The notes: generated by a model from the sequence alone, not told the origin. Positions 39,409-49,232 are shown, numbered from the stretch's first letter. The stretch: 64,000 nt of DNA from Saccharothrix violaceirubra (GCF_014203755.1 NZ_JACHJS010000001.1:1116001-1180000), one strand, 5' to 3'. Numbers and translations are program-made.

Positions 39409-39957
39409 GTGAGCACCTACGCAGACCCGTCCAAGGCGGTCGTGTGGCTGGACGGAGACGCTTTCCGCGCACCCGCCGGTACCGCGCTGCCGGCCGACAT
39501 TTTCGCCGCCAGCCTTTCCGGCTGGGAGGCGTTCGGCGGCATCAAGGCCGGTTTTACCGTCCAGCGCACGCAGGAAATCACCAAGTTCACGATCTTCAAC
39601 GCCAACGGCACTTACCTGTCGGTCAAGGGCGACGAGGACGGAACGATCAAGATGCGCCCGGTGGACATGTCCAAGGCCACCGCGCTCACCCTGCTCACCG
39701 GTGGTTCCATCGTGGCCGCCGCCGGCGGCTACGAGTGGGTCAAGGGTGACGACGAGAAGTTCGCCTACATCTGCCGGGTGTCCGCCGGAACCAGGCGAAA
39801 GGCGTACTTCCTCAAGAAGTCCGAGCTGGCCAACATTCCCGACGACGTGCTCAACGACGAAGACCTCGCCGGTTGGGACATGGAGATCAGTCCGTTGATC
39901 CCCGACGACGGGTCCCGGTTCATCCGCGTGTTCACCGAATCCAACCCTCTCGCCTAG
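39409..39957 (+). CDS. Major tail (tube) protein
   Basis: 182 residues from a GTG behind AGGAGG. Beta-rich, with GWEAFGGIKAGFTVQRTQEI, TYLSVKGDEDGTIKMRPVD and YICRVSAGTRRKAYFLKKSE, and the order tube-chaperones-tape measure. It builds the tail tube. Confidence 0.8.
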   Translation: MSTYADPSKAVVWLDGDAFRAPAGTALPADIFAASLSGWEAFGGIKAGFTVQRTQEITKFTIFNANGTYLSVKGDEDGTIKMRPVDMSKATALTLLTGGSIVAAAGGYEWVKGDDEKFAYICRVSAGTRRKAYFLKKSELANIPDDVLNDEDLAGWDMEISPLIPDDGSRFIRVFTESNPLA

Positions 39958-39966
39958 GAGTGAGAC

Positions 39967-40374
39967 ATGACGCAAGGCGGCCACGACGTGCTCGACCTCG
40001 ACGACGACACCCCCATCCCGCTGGCACCGATCGAGGTCTCGGTGTTCGGTCGCGTGTGGACCGTGCGACGGGAGTGGACCCCGGCCGACGCCATGCGGTA
40101 CTGGGTACTGGCCCATCGGCGTAAGGACGCCGAGGCGATGGCGCTGCTGGTCGGCGACGGCGACGCGGCGGCGTTCGCCGAGATCATCGCCGCGGTGCCG
40201 TTGGAACGCAGCCAGGGCAAGCTCCGCCGACTGCTCAAGATCGCCGGGCTGCTCGCGCGTGACGCGCAGGACGAGGAGTCGGAGGGAAAATCCTCGGCTA
40301 CCTCGCCGCCGCCCGGGGAGGATGGCGGGACGCACTCATCGCCGACTTCCGACAGTGGTACCGGGTCTCCCTGA
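39967..40374 (+). CDS. Tail assembly chaperone G
   Basis: 135 residues, the unshifted product. IEVSVFGRVWTVRREWTPAD and AMRYWVLAHRRKDAEAMALL fit siphophage G-type chaperones, and the gene lies between tube and tape-measure genes. After the slippery site the zero frame soon turns into a low-complexity tail (SSATSPPPGEDGGTHSSPTS) and stops. Confidence 0.82.
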   Translation: MTQGGHDVLDLDDDTPIPLAPIEVSVFGRVWTVRREWTPADAMRYWVLAHRRKDAEAMALLVGDGDAAAFAEIIAAVPLERSQGKLRRLLKIAGLLARDAQDEESEGKSSATSPPPGEDGGTHSSPTSDSGTGSP

Positions 40375-40793
40375 ACGCGGCGTGGACGTCGTGGCCGGTC
40401 GCCGAGTTCGTGGCGTGCGTCGACAGCCTGCTGCACCGACCGGATTCGGCGCTGGCCCGACATCTCGGCCTGGACTGGTCCGCGCACGAGGAGAACACCG
40501 CGCGGCTGTACGAGGTGCTGCACTACGGCCTGCAGCTGACGTGGGCTGACCGGACCGTCGATCCCGACGATCCCGAGGTGCGCCGCCGTCGCATGCAGGA
40601 CGAACGCAACGGTGTCCGCCCGCCGAAGGCCCCGATCCTGCCGCCGGTCGCCGTGCGTCCCGCCGCTGCCGCAGAGCGTGCCCGCGAGTCGTATCTGGCG
40701 GAACTGGCCGCGTGGACCGCTCCCGTCGCGTCCGAGCGGGTGATGGTCGACTCGGACGAGTTCGACCGCATCCTCGGCCTGGACTCGGAATAG
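39967..40793 (+). CDS. Tail assembly chaperone GT (-1 frameshift product)
   Basis: 275 residues if ribosomes slip -1 at GGGAAAA (40284-40290). The zero frame reads GAG GGA AAA TCC; after slipping it continues ATC CTC GGC TAC and gives KILGYLAAARGGWRDALIAD, then the T part with RQWYRVSLNAAWTSWPVAEF and LHYGLQLTWADRTVDPDDPE, ending at the TAG at 40791-40793. The open -1 frame extends right back to the slippery site, which is what a real GT fusion needs. G and GT wrap the tape measure during tail assembly. Confidence 0.85.
40284..40290 (+). promoter_or_regulatory. Programmed -1 ribosomal slippery heptamer GGGAAAA
   Basis: G GGA AAA in the G reading frame is a canonical X XXY YYZ slippery sequence, of the same class as the lambda G/T site. 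It lies where the G frame stops being conserved and the T frame begins. Confidence 0.85.
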
Positions 40794-40815
40794 CCGGGTG
40801 AGGGGGTGACCCCTC

Positions 40816-43800
40816 GTGGCCGGTGGCCGGATCGACATCGAGGTCGCTCCAGACCTGTCCAGGTTCCCAGGGGACCTGTCGTCCGGGCTGAAAGCGCAGA
40901 CCGGACTGGCGTCATCGCTGGGCCGGGGACTGGGGCTCGCAGTCGCCGCCGGAGCCACCGTCGCCGCGGTCGGCCTGAAGAAGGTCATCGACCTCGGAGT
41001 CCAGTACACCGCGAACCTGAACGAGTTGCAGGCGGTCACGTCCGCGACCGGGTTCGAGATGGCCCGGGTCGGCGAGACCGCCAAGGCGTTGGGCGCGGAC
41101 ATCTCCCTGCCGGGCACCAGTGCGGCCGACGCCGCTGCGGCGATGAAGGAGCTGGCCAAGGGCGGCTTGGACGTCAACGAGGCCATGACGGCGGCCAAGG
41201 GGACGCTGCAACTGGCCGCCGCCGCCCAGGTCGAGGCCGCGCAGGCCGCGGAGATCCAGTCCGACGCGCTCAACCAGTTCGGCCTCGCAGCCGACCAGGC
41301 CGGGCACGTCGCCGACGTGCTGGCCAACACCGCGAACGCCGCCTCGGGCGAGATCACCGACGTCGCCAACGCCCTGAAATATGTGGGTCCGGTCGCCAAG
41401 ACGGTCGGCGTGGACATCGACAACGTCGCCACGGCGATCGGCGTGGTCGCCACCCAGGGCATTCGCGGCGAGCAGGCCGGTACGTCGCTGCGTGGCGTGC
41501 TGGCGTCGCTGGCGGCACCGTCCAAACCGGCCGCCGAGGGCCTCAAGGCACTCGGGATCGAGGCGTTCACCGCCGAGGGCAAGTTCGTCGGCCTGCGGGC
41601 GATCACCGAACAGCTCGCCGCCGCCAAGGGTCGGTTGTCCGAAGCGGAGTTCACCGCAGCGGCAGCGACCGCGTTCGGCAACGAAGGCCTGACGGTCGCG
41701 TCGGCGCTGGCGTCGTCGGGCGCGGCGGCGTTCGACTCGATGGCCGGGGCCGTCACACGTGCCGGGGGGGCGGCGGACGTCGCCGCCGCGAAGACCAAGG
41801 GTCTGGGCGGGGCGTGGGAGGGGTTCAAGTCCCAGGCCGAGACCTTCGGAATCGAGATTTTCGAGGCGATCGACGGGCCGTTGGAGCAGGCCGTGCGCGC
41901 GGCCACAGACCAGCTTTCCAAGCTGGGCCCGGCCATCGCGGACGGCATCGACACTGCGGTCGCGGTCGGCGAGCTGTACGGACCTCGGATCGCGGCGGCG
42001 ATCGAGGCCCGCGCGGACGTGGTGGCGCAGGCAGGTCGGGACGTGCTCGGTCCGCTGGTCGAGGGCGCGATCGGCCCGCTCAACGCGGCCGTGAACACCG
42101 CACTAGGCCTGTGGGGCAACTTCACCGGTGTCCTGGACAACGCGGTCGACGCAGCCGCTCCGGCCGCCCAGGGCCTGGGCGCGGTGGCACAGGCTGCGGC
42201 CGATGGGGACGGGCCGGTGTCGGCGCTGGCGTCCGGTCTCGGGCTGGTCGGTGACGCGGCCCAGGCCGCGTCGGGTCTGCTGGTCCCGATCGGCGAGATC
42301 GTCGGGGTGATCGCGGCCGGATTCGCCGCCCTGCCCGGCCCGGTCCAGAGCGCGGCCGTGGCGATGGGCTTGGTCGCCGCGTTCCGCGGCCCACTGACCA
42401 ACCTGGGCACCACGGTCCGGGACCGGGTCACCATGCCGTTCCAGCGGCTCAACGAAACCGTCCGGCTCCAGCAGGCACTGCTGACCGGGTCGACACAGAT
42501 CGCTACGACCCAGGTCGGCCGTCTGGGGTTGGCGTTCGCCGCGCTGGAGGCCCGTGTCCCGGTCATCGGGCGCATGGCCGACTCGTACCGGACTGCGTCG
42601 ACGGCCGCGCAGGGGTTCGTGACCCAGCAGTCTGCGGTCGCGCAGGTCGCGGCCGGGATCAGTGGCCAGTACACGGGTGTCGCGAACGTCATCCAGCGCA
42701 CCGAAGGGGCGCTTCGGGCCACGGCCGGTGCCGCCGCCGGCACGGCGGCGGCGCTCGGGACGGGGCTCCAGTCCGCTGCGACGGGCCTGGTCGGCGCGCT
42801 CGGCGGCCCGTTCGGGGTCGCGATCGCCGCCGCGTCCGTAGGGCTGTCCCTCATCGCGGACCGGCAGGCCAAGGCCGCGCAGCAGGCGCAGCAGCACGCG
42901 AGCCAGGTGGACAGCCTTACGGCCGCGCTGGTCGAGTCCAACGGCGCCATCACCGAGTCGGTTCGTGCCGCGCAGGCGAAGACGTTGCAGGGCACGAAGG
43001 TGGCCGACACCGACCGGAACGTGGCCGACGCCGCCCGTGAAGCGGGGATCAGTCTGTCCGACCTGACGGACGCGACGCTCGGCAACGGCACCGCGCTCGA
43101 CGGTCTACGCCACAAGCTGGAAGAGGTCGTCAAGGCCGGTACCAAGTATCAGGACACGGCGACGGGCTGGAAGTCCGGGCAGGTCGAGACCGTCAAGACC
43201 ATGTCGGACGAGGCACGGGCCGCGGAGTCCCTGCTCGGTGAGATCAACAAATTGGCCGACGTCTACGGCGAGTCCAAGCGCAAGCAGGAGGAGTTCGACC
43301 GGGCCGTCCGCGAAGGTCGTGCGTCCATAGTGGATGCGACGTCGTCCGGACGCGCGTTGGCCGGGGCGATGACGACGCTGTCGGACGCGACCGCGTCCGC
43401 CGACGACAAGGCCCGCGCGCTCAAGAACGCGCTCGACGCGCTGTCCGGCGGACAGATCGACCTCGAGGAGGCCACGTTCCAGGTCGAGGAGGTACTCGAC
43501 CGGCTCGGCGAGACGTTCAACAAGAACACGGACAAAAGCAAAGGGTGGGGCACCGAACTCAACAACGCCGGCGCCGCCCTGATCAAAGCGGACGGGTCGA
43601 TCAACGGAGCGACGCAGAACGGCCGGCTGCTGCGGGACACGCTCGAAAGCCTGACCGAGGCAAGCGCTTCGGTCGCGCAGAGCACCTACGACATGGCCAT
43701 CGCCCAGGGCGACTCGGTGCCTACGGCGACGGCGAAAGCCACTGCCGCGGTCAAGCATTCCCGCGACGCTTTCATCGCTCTCGCCGAGGACATGGGTCTG

Positions 43801-44586
43801 AGCGCGACCGAGGCGGCCAACCTCGCGACGAAAGCCGGGTTGATCCCGGAGAACGTGGCGATTCTGGTGTCCACGCCGGGCAGTGACAAGACCCGTCAGG
43901 AACTGATCATGGTCAAGGGGCTGGCCGACGCCCTCCCTCCGGACAAGCCGATCACGGTGAGATCGCTGTCCGACGAGGCCAAGGCCAAGTTGATCGAACT
44001 CGGCTACACCGTGGTCACCACGCCGAACAGCGTGACGATCACCGCCAACTCCGACAAGGCCCAGCAACAACTCAACGCGTGGCTCAGCACACCCGCGACG
44101 AAAACCGTCTACGTCAACTACGTCCTACCGGGCAACGCGGGTTCGACCGAGCGGATCGGTACGCCCGGCACCGGCGGACTCGCGGCGGGCGGCATCGTGG
44201 CCGCGGCCTACGCCTCGGGTGGCGTGCACAAGCTGACGCCGATGCGCGCCGGATTGGCGCGGATCGTCCCGCCGAACACCTGGCGCATCGTCGGTGACCG
44301 GGTGGTCGACGACGAGGCGTACATCCCGATCAACAGCTCGGTGCGGTCGGCGTCGCTGCTCGCGGAGACCGCGTCACGCATGGGCTACGACCTGATCCGC
44401 AGGTTCGCAGTCGGCGGCTTCGCCCGCGGCGGCGAGGGAAGCGGGTCGGCCCCGGTTCTGCCCGGTGTGGACGGATGGCGGATCTCCGGCGAGCTGCGGG
44501 TCAACGGCCTGGACGGGCACATCGACGGCCGGATCGGCACGGCCATGGACCGCGCGGGCACCGCGCTCACCAGAAGGACGAGGTAA
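40816..44586 (+). CDS. Tape measure protein
   Basis: 1256 residues from a GTG. The N-terminal part (residues about 60-340) has TANLNELQAVTSATGFEMAR, ISLPGTSAADAAAAMKELAK and GIRGEQAGTSLRGVLASLAA, the conserved core of actinophage tape measures (TP901-like). Hydrophobic segments near residues 485-530 and 640-690 fit the membrane-spanning part. The middle is coiled coil; the C-terminus carries GGIVAAAYASGGVHKLTPMR. At about 0.15 nm per residue the tail would be roughly 190 nm. No lysozyme or peptidase motif was noticed. Confidence 0.92.
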   Translation: MAGGRIDIEVAPDLSRFPGDLSSGLKAQTGLASSLGRGLGLAVAAGATVAAVGLKKVIDLGVQYTANLNELQAVTSATGFEMARVGETAKALGADISLPGTSAADAAAAMKELAKGGLDVNEAMTAAKGTLQLAAAAQVEAAQAAEIQSDALNQFGLAADQAGHVADVLANTANAASGEITDVANALKYVGPVAKTVGVDIDNVATAIGVVATQGIRGEQAGTSLRGVLASLAAPSKPAAEGLKALGIEAFTAEGKFVGLRAITEQLAAAKGRLSEAEFTAAAATAFGNEGLTVASALASSGAAAFDSMAGAVTRAGGAADVAAAKTKGLGGAWEGFKSQAETFGIEIFEAIDGPLEQAVRAATDQLSKLGPAIADGIDTAVAVGELYGPRIAAAIEARADVVAQAGRDVLGPLVEGAIGPLNAAVNTALGLWGNFTGVLDNAVDAAAPAAQGLGAVAQAAADGDGPVSALASGLGLVGDAAQAASGLLVPIGEIVGVIAAGFAALPGPVQSAAVAMGLVAAFRGPLTNLGTTVRDRVTMPFQRLNETVRLQQALLTGSTQIATTQVGRLGLAFAALEARVPVIGRMADSYRTASTAAQGFVTQQSAVAQVAAGISGQYTGVANVIQRTEGALRATAGAAAGTAAALGTGLQSAATGLVGALGGPFGVAIAAASVGLSLIADRQAKAAQQAQQHASQVDSLTAALVESNGAITESVRAAQAKTLQGTKVADTDRNVADAAREAGISLSDLTDATLGNGTALDGLRHKLEEVVKAGTKYQDTATGWKSGQVETVKTMSDEARAAESLLGEINKLADVYGESKRKQEEFDRAVREGRASIVDATSSGRALAGAMTTLSDATASADDKARALKNALDALSGGQIDLEEATFQVEEVLDRLGETFNKNTDKSKGWGTELNNAGAALIKADGSINGATQNGRLLRDTLESLTEASASVAQSTYDMAIAQGDSVPTATAKATAAVKHSRDAFIALAEDMGLSATEAANLATKAGLIPENVAILVSTPGSDKTRQELIMVKGLADALPPDKPITVRSLSDEAKAKLIELGYTVVTTPNSVTITANSDKAQQQLNAWLSTPATKTVYVNYVLPGNAGSTERIGTPGTGGLAAGGIVAAAYASGGVHKLTPMRAGLARIVPPNTWRIVGDRVVDDEAYIPINSSVRSASLLAETASRMGYDLIRRFAVGGFARGGEGSGSAPVLPGVDGWRISGELRVNGLDGHIDGRIGTAMDRAGTALTRRTR

Positions 44587-44589
44587 CCG

Positions 44590-45336
44590 ATGCCCACCTA
44601 TCGCGCGCCCAAGGACTACCTTTTCGGACAACTGTCCGCGTCGGCGACGAACTCCACGACCACGTTGACCAGCAACGACTTCACGAATCTGCCCACCACG
44701 TACAGCTCGACCTACGTGCTGCCGCTGGCGCTGTCGGACGACACGCTCAAGGTCTACGAGGTCGTGTGGGTCACCGGACACGCCTCCAGCTCCAACCAAG
44801 TCACCGTGGTCCGCGGCAAGGAAGGCAGCACGGCACAGACGTGGTCGTCGGGTACGCGATGGCAGTGCGCGCCGATGCAGTACGACGGCCTGGGGGTCAC
44901 GTCGCGGGCCGGCCTGAACGCGGATCCGCACGTCGGTCAGCGGCGCATGCTCAACGACGAGGGCTTCGTGGTCCAGTCAACGTATGCGCAAGGCTGGCAG
45001 GCTGATGTCGGCCTGGCGAACCCTTCGGAGTACGGCAAGACCATCGCCGGCGGCGCGATACCGACCTGGGCTTCGGTGATCGCCCGGGGAAACATCGTCA
45101 ACGGCACCACCAACGGCTCCGGTCAGATCCCGGTCACCTACACCACGCCGTTCCCCACCGCGACGCTGACCGTGGTGACGACGTGGATCACCGGCTCGGC
45201 GTCCTGTGACACGCGCCTGTATCCGGGCTCTCAGACCGCGAGCGGGTTCAGCGTGTACGTGGTCGCGATGGCCACCGGCAGCACGGTCGGCTCGGGCATC
45301 ACGGCGACGTTCAACTACATCGCCCACGGCTACTAG
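44590..45336 (+). CDS. Minor tail/fibre protein with gp53-like C-terminus
   Basis: 248 residues. The N-terminus (YRAPKDYLFGQLSASATNST, LSDDTLKVYEVVWVTGHASS) resembles baseplate-bound minor tail proteins; the C-terminus (TYTTPFPTATLTVVTTWITG, SGFSVYVVAMATGSTVGSGI) resembles the gp53-like fibre knob. It probably contacts the host. It starts 4 bases after the tape measure gene. Confidence 0.65.
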   Translation: MPTYRAPKDYLFGQLSASATNSTTTLTSNDFTNLPTTYSSTYVLPLALSDDTLKVYEVVWVTGHASSSNQVTVVRGKEGSTAQTWSSGTRWQCAPMQYDGLGVTSRAGLNADPHVGQRRMLNDEGFVVQSTYAQGWQADVGLANPSEYGKTIAGGAIPTWASVIARGNIVNGTTNGSGQIPVTYTTPFPTATLTVVTTWITGSASCDTRLYPGSQTASGFSVYVVAMATGSTVGSGITATFNYIAHGY

Positions 45337-45350
45337 GAGCGGGGGGCGGC

Positions 45351-46775
45351 ATGGGCTGGGCTTCCGACGCCTACGGACTCGCTCCCTGGGCGGGCGGCTA
45401 CATACCGAACGTGCTGCCGCCGGGCTGGACTCCGGTTCCGCCGCCGGTACCGGGCGCGACGACGGTCTACACCGTCGCCGCGCCGACCGGCACCGGTCCG
45501 TGGGGGGTGCGGACGTGGGGCGGGGCGATGCCGTCGGTGGCATCGCTGCCCGGCGGGGTCAGCGTCGCCCCCGATCCCGAGGCCGGGGTGGTGCGGGTGT
45601 GGGCGTGGTGGCCGGACGCGGCGACTCTGCAACTGGTCCGGGTCGGCGAGGACGGCGTCCGCACCCCGGTGCGTGGCGCGTACGGGCTGACCGTCACCGA
45701 GCAGACCCGGCGCAACCTGGTCCCCAACCCGTCGATGGAGGCCGGGCTCAACGGCTACCTGCCCGTCGACGGCAACACGACGCTGTCCTCGGTCGTCGAC
45801 CCTGTGTGGGCGGCGGCGGGCACGGTCGCGCTGCGCATGGCGTCCACCACCACGACCACCGGCGTGGTCGTGCCCGGCACGCTGCCCGGCACGGGCGGCT
45901 ACACCCTCGCCCTCAACCTGGGCCTGACCGCCGTGCCGTCGACGGTGACCGTGACAGTGGCCTGGCTCAACGCCGCCGGGACGTCGGCCGGTACCACCAC
46001 GCTGACCGCGACGGCCGATCAGATCGCGGCCAGTGTGAACCGCACCAACCGTCTGGTGTGGACGTTCTCCGCGCCGGGTACGGCGGTCACCGGCGCCGCG
46101 ACCCTCACGATCACCGGCCTGACCGTCGGCCAGTACGCCCACCTCGACGCCGTCGTCGCCGAACGCGGCACCACGGCGGGCGACTACTACGACGGCGACA
46201 CGCTCGGCGGACTGTGGACCGGGACCGCGGAGCTGTCCACGTCCGTCCTGTCCCCGGTGCGGCAGATCGTGGACGGCGAGTGCCCGCTGGACGTGCCCGT
46301 CCGCTACGAGGTGGCCTCCCCGGCGATCATCGGCGGCAGGGCCACGTCCACCCCGGTGATCCTGGAGTCCGGCGACCGGACGTGGCTCACCCACCCCGAG
46401 TACCCCGAGTCCCCGGTCCAGGCGCACGCCACCGCCACACCGACACGTGACCACGTGCTGCGCCAGGCGCTGCACCCGATCCTCGACTCGCCCTATCCGG
46501 TGGCGGTGTCGGCCGCCCAGCGGTCCGCGCCCGGCGGCGAGATCCAGCTCGTCACCTCGACCTTCGAGAAGCGCGACCAGGCTTTGGCGCTGCTCGGGTC
46601 GGGCACGCCGGTGCTGTGGCGCACCCCGGCCGGGTTCGGCGACGGCGACGGCCAGTGGATCACGCTCGGCACGGTCGTCGAGGATCCCGTCGGCCAGAAA
46701 GGCTGGGGGTCCGTGCGTCTGCTCACCGCGCCCTACCAGGTCGTCGAGGCCCCGGCCGACGTGCTGGTGGCCTGA
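45351..46775 (+). CDS. Minor tail protein with carbohydrate-binding-like domain
   Basis: 474 residues. Trp/Gly/Pro-rich start (GWASDAYGLAPWAGGYIPNV), then RNLVPNPSMEAGLNGYLPVD near residue 123, the usual opening of a carbohydrate-binding jelly-roll, with a strand-rich body and YDGDTLGGLWTGTAELSTSV. The C-terminal third (FEKRDQALALLGSGTPVLWR) resembles distal tail proteins. Likely part of the tail tip that binds the cell wall. TGATG overlap with the next gene. Confidence 0.75.
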   Translation: MGWASDAYGLAPWAGGYIPNVLPPGWTPVPPPVPGATTVYTVAAPTGTGPWGVRTWGGAMPSVASLPGGVSVAPDPEAGVVRVWAWWPDAATLQLVRVGEDGVRTPVRGAYGLTVTEQTRRNLVPNPSMEAGLNGYLPVDGNTTLSSVVDPVWAAAGTVALRMASTTTTTGVVVPGTLPGTGGYTLALNLGLTAVPSTVTVTVAWLNAAGTSAGTTTLTATADQIAASVNRTNRLVWTFSAPGTAVTGAATLTITGLTVGQYAHLDAVVAERGTTAGDYYDGDTLGGLWTGTAELSTSVLSPVRQIVDGECPLDVPVRYEVASPAIIGGRATSTPVILESGDRTWLTHPEYPESPVQAHATATPTRDHVLRQALHPILDSPYPVAVSAAQRSAPGGEIQLVTSTFEKRDQALALLGSGTPVLWRTPAGFGDGDGQWITLGTVVEDPVGQKGWGSVRLLTAPYQVVEAPADVLVA

Positions 46776-47875
46776 TGTGGGCCCAGTCCACCCGGGCCGC
46801 CGCGACGATCACCCGGTCGCACTCGGTCCGGGTCCGGGCCACCGCCTACGGCCGCACGATCGGCACCCTGGCCGGGCTGCCCGTGGTGGACGGCGAGGTG
46901 ACGGTGGACTCCGGCTCCCAGGTCCGCCGGACCGGCACGGTCGAGCTGGCCTCGCCGTCGCTGTGGCCGTACGACCCGGCGGACATCCTGGCCCCCTACG
47001 GCACCGAGGTGCTCGTCGAGTACGGCATCGTCGTGTCCCGCACGGTCACCGAGTGGGTGCCGATCATCCGGGGCCTGATCACCCAGGCCACGCGCACCCG
47101 CGGCGCCGGGGGCAGCGGGCCGATCACGCTGTCGCTGGCGGACCGGTCGATCAGGGTCGCCGAGGACCGGTTGGACGCACCGGCCCAGACCGTGTCCGGC
47201 GCGACCACCGTCGCCGAGATCACCCGGCTGATCCAGGAGAGCATCCCGACCGCGACCGTGGTCGACCGGACCGGGTCCACCCAGGTGGCGGCCGTGCTCG
47301 AAATCGAGCGGGAGCGGTGGGCCGACGGCGTCGAGAAGCTCGCCGACAGCATCGGCGCGGAGGTGTACGCCGATCCGATCGGGACGTTCGTGATCCGCCC
47401 GCAGCCGCTGCTCACCGATCCGGTGGTGTGGCAGGTCGCCTCCGGACGCGGCGGCATCCTCGTGGAGCGCACGGACGACCTCACCCGCGAGCGGGTCTAC
47501 AACCGGGTGGTGGCCACCGGGGAACGCACCGACGGCACCCCGCCGGTCCGCGCCGTGGTCTCCGACACCGACACCACCAGCCCCACCTACTACGGCGGCG
47601 ATTTCGGCAAAAAGCCGTACTTCTACACCTCGCCGCTGCTGACCAGCACGGGCATGGCCACGACCGCGGCGACCACGATCCTCGCCCGCGCCCGCGGCAT
47701 GCAGGCGTCGGTCACCCTCGACGCGATCGTCAACCCGGCCCTGGACGCCGGGGACGTGATCCGCGTGGTCGACGAAGGCCGCACCACCACCCACATCGTC
47801 GACAAGCTCACCGTCCCGCTGGGGGTGGGCGGCGTGCAGACGATCTCCACCCGCTCGGTCGACCTGGAGCCGTGA
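46775..47875 (+). CDS. Tail tip/baseplate hub protein (DUF5047)
   Basis: 366 residues from the ATG at 46775. The N-terminus VRVRATAYGRTIGTLAGLPV with VDGEVTVDSGSQVRRTGTVE is the DUF5047 pattern; the rest (AEDRLDAPAQTVSGATTVAE, ADSIGAEVYADPIGTFVIRP, GMQASVTLDAIVNPALDAGD) is like the gp27-type hub of siphophage tail tips. It closes the tail tube. Confidence 0.8.
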   Translation: MWAQSTRAAATITRSHSVRVRATAYGRTIGTLAGLPVVDGEVTVDSGSQVRRTGTVELASPSLWPYDPADILAPYGTEVLVEYGIVVSRTVTEWVPIIRGLITQATRTRGAGGSGPITLSLADRSIRVAEDRLDAPAQTVSGATTVAEITRLIQESIPTATVVDRTGSTQVAAVLEIERERWADGVEKLADSIGAEVYADPIGTFVIRPQPLLTDPVVWQVASGRGGILVERTDDLTRERVYNRVVATGERTDGTPPVRAVVSDTDTTSPTYYGGDFGKKPYFYTSPLLTSTGMATTAATTILARARGMQASVTLDAIVNPALDAGDVIRVVDEGRTTTHIVDKLTVPLGVGGVQTISTRSVDLEP

Positions 47876-48099
47876 TGGACCTGCACGCCGCGATCGACAT
47901 CGCCTTGGCCGAGCTGCGCCGGTCCGCGCGCGCGACCGGGACCGTGTCCGGCACGTCGGGCACCAAGGTCGTGGTCGCCGTCTCGGGCGGCACGCTCACC
48001 CTGCCCCGGCTCGCCTCCTACACGCCGACCGTCGGGGACGTGGTCGTCATCGACACCCTCCAACCCGGCGCGTGGCTCGTGCTGGGAAAACCCGCCTGA
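47875..48099 (+). CDS. Small tail-tip protein, OB-like barrel
   Basis: 74 residues. TGTVSGTSGTKVVVAVSGGT then LTLPRLASYTPTVGDVVVID and GAWLVLGKPA form a short beta barrel like the spike/OB partner found next to hub proteins. TGATG overlap with the hub gene. Confidence 0.6.
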   Translation: MDLHAAIDIALAELRRSARATGTVSGTSGTKVVVAVSGGTLTLPRLASYTPTVGDVVVIDTLQPGAWLVLGKPA

Positions 48100-48115
48100 C
48101 GAAAGGGGAAATCCC

Positions 48116-48433
48116 GTGGCCGCGACCCTGGCCGAGTCCTACACCCTGACCCGTGTGGCCTCGTTCGTCGAACGTGTCGCTGTGGCGGTGGCCAACGCCG
48201 CCGTCGCGGTCGCCACCGAGACCCCGGAGAACACCGAGCGGTCCCGGCTGCGCCGGGCACTCGCCGCGCGGATCGCCGAGAACCGCGACGGCCTGGACTA
48301 CGCCGCCCGGTTCGCGCTCCTGGTCGCCCGCAACCCGGCCATCGTCCTGGGCTCGTCCGACAACGACATCCAGTTCACCGTGAACTCGGTGTGGGACGCG
48401 GTCGCCGGCGCCGAACCCCCGCCGCAGCCCTGA
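48116..48433 (+). CDS. Phage protein of tail/lysis border
   Basis: 105 residues from a GTG behind GAAAGGGG. Helical: LAESYTLTRVASFVERVAVA, NRDGLDYAARFALLVARNPA, then SSDNDIQFTVNSVWDAVAG. This pattern recurs in actinophages between tail and lysis genes; function unknown. Confidence 0.6.
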   Translation: MAATLAESYTLTRVASFVERVAVAVANAAVAVATETPENTERSRLRRALAARIAENRDGLDYAARFALLVARNPAIVLGSSDNDIQFTVNSVWDAVAGAEPPPQP

Positions 48434-48456
48434 CCGACGAGACGAGGACGGCACCG

Positions 48457-48879
48457 ATGATCGTGATACCCAGCGGCCGGCACCCGCACGAAATCCTCCT
48501 GATGGCCGTGTTCGTCCTCGCCGGGGTCGCCGGGCTCATCGCTCCGCGGCGCTTCAGCGGGCAGACCCTCCAGGCGCTGCCGCACTCGACCCTGCTGCTG
48601 TTCTACGGCGTGCTCGCCGCAGGCGGACTGCTCGCCCTGGTCGGCGTTTTCCTGCCCGGTCTGCGCGGGCCGACGGTGGAGATGTACGGGCTGACGCTGC
48701 TCGCGGTCGTGCTGATCGGCTACGGCGCCGCCGTGTGGTGGGCGTTCGGCGCACGAGGCTTTTTCTTCGCGCTGATCACGATCGGGATCGGCGCCGCGAA
48801 CGTGTGGAGGGCCGCGCAGATCAACGCCAGCATCGCCGCCGCCCGCAGGACCCTCAGAGCGCTCGGTGACGCCCCGTGA
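48457..48879 (+). CDS. Four-helix membrane protein, possible holin or accessory
   Basis: 140 residues with four hydrophobic segments (ILLMAVFVLAGVAGLIA, LLLFYGVLAAGGLLALVGVF, GLTLLAVVLIGYGAAVWWAF, FFFALITIGIGAANVW). It precedes the lysin and may act in lysis, but a clear holin follows the lysin, so its role is open. Confidence 0.6.
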   Translation: MIVIPSGRHPHEILLMAVFVLAGVAGLIAPRRFSGQTLQALPHSTLLLFYGVLAAGGLLALVGVFLPGLRGPTVEMYGLTLLAVVLIGYGAAVWWAFGARGFFFALITIGIGAANVWRAAQINASIAAARRTLRALGDAP

Positions 48880-49232
48880 GCGCCGCCGTCCTGCTCCAGT
48901 GGGCCAGCGCGATCGGAGGCATCGGGGCGGTCGGCACCGCCGTGGCCCTGCCCCTGACCCTGCGCCGGATGCGCGCCGAGGTCCGCAAGGCCGAGACCGA
49001 GAGCGACAAGGTCGAGGCCGAGGTCGCCCAGGTGCTCTCCAGCACCGCCTTGGCACTGCTGGCACCGGCCCGCGCCGAGATCGAGGAGCTGGAGCGTCGG
49101 CTGCGCCTGGCCACCGACCGCGCCACGGCGTTGGAGGCCGAGGTGCAGACGCTGCGCGGCCAGGTCACGGCCATGTCCCGCGAGATCACCGGCCTGCGCG
49201 AGGAGAACACCGCCCTGCGCTCACATCACTGA
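48876..49232 (+). CDS. Membrane-anchored coiled-coil protein
   Basis: 118 residues, GTG overlapping the previous stop. One N-terminal transmembrane helix (WASAIGGIGAVGTAVALPLT) and a long coiled coil (RAEIEELERRLRLATDRATA, LEAEVQTLRGQVTAMSREIT). Probably an accessory lysis protein. Confidence 0.6.
   Translation: MSAAVLLQWASAIGGIGAVGTAVALPLTLRRMRAEVRKAETESDKVEAEVAQVLSSTALALLAPARAEIEELERRLRLATDRATALEAEVQTLRGQVTAMSREITGLREENTALRSHH

Noticed and set aside
39954..43145. Minus-strand ORF of 1063 codons
   Set aside because: Antisense of the chaperone and tape measure genes in high-GC DNA; no domain and no start signal.
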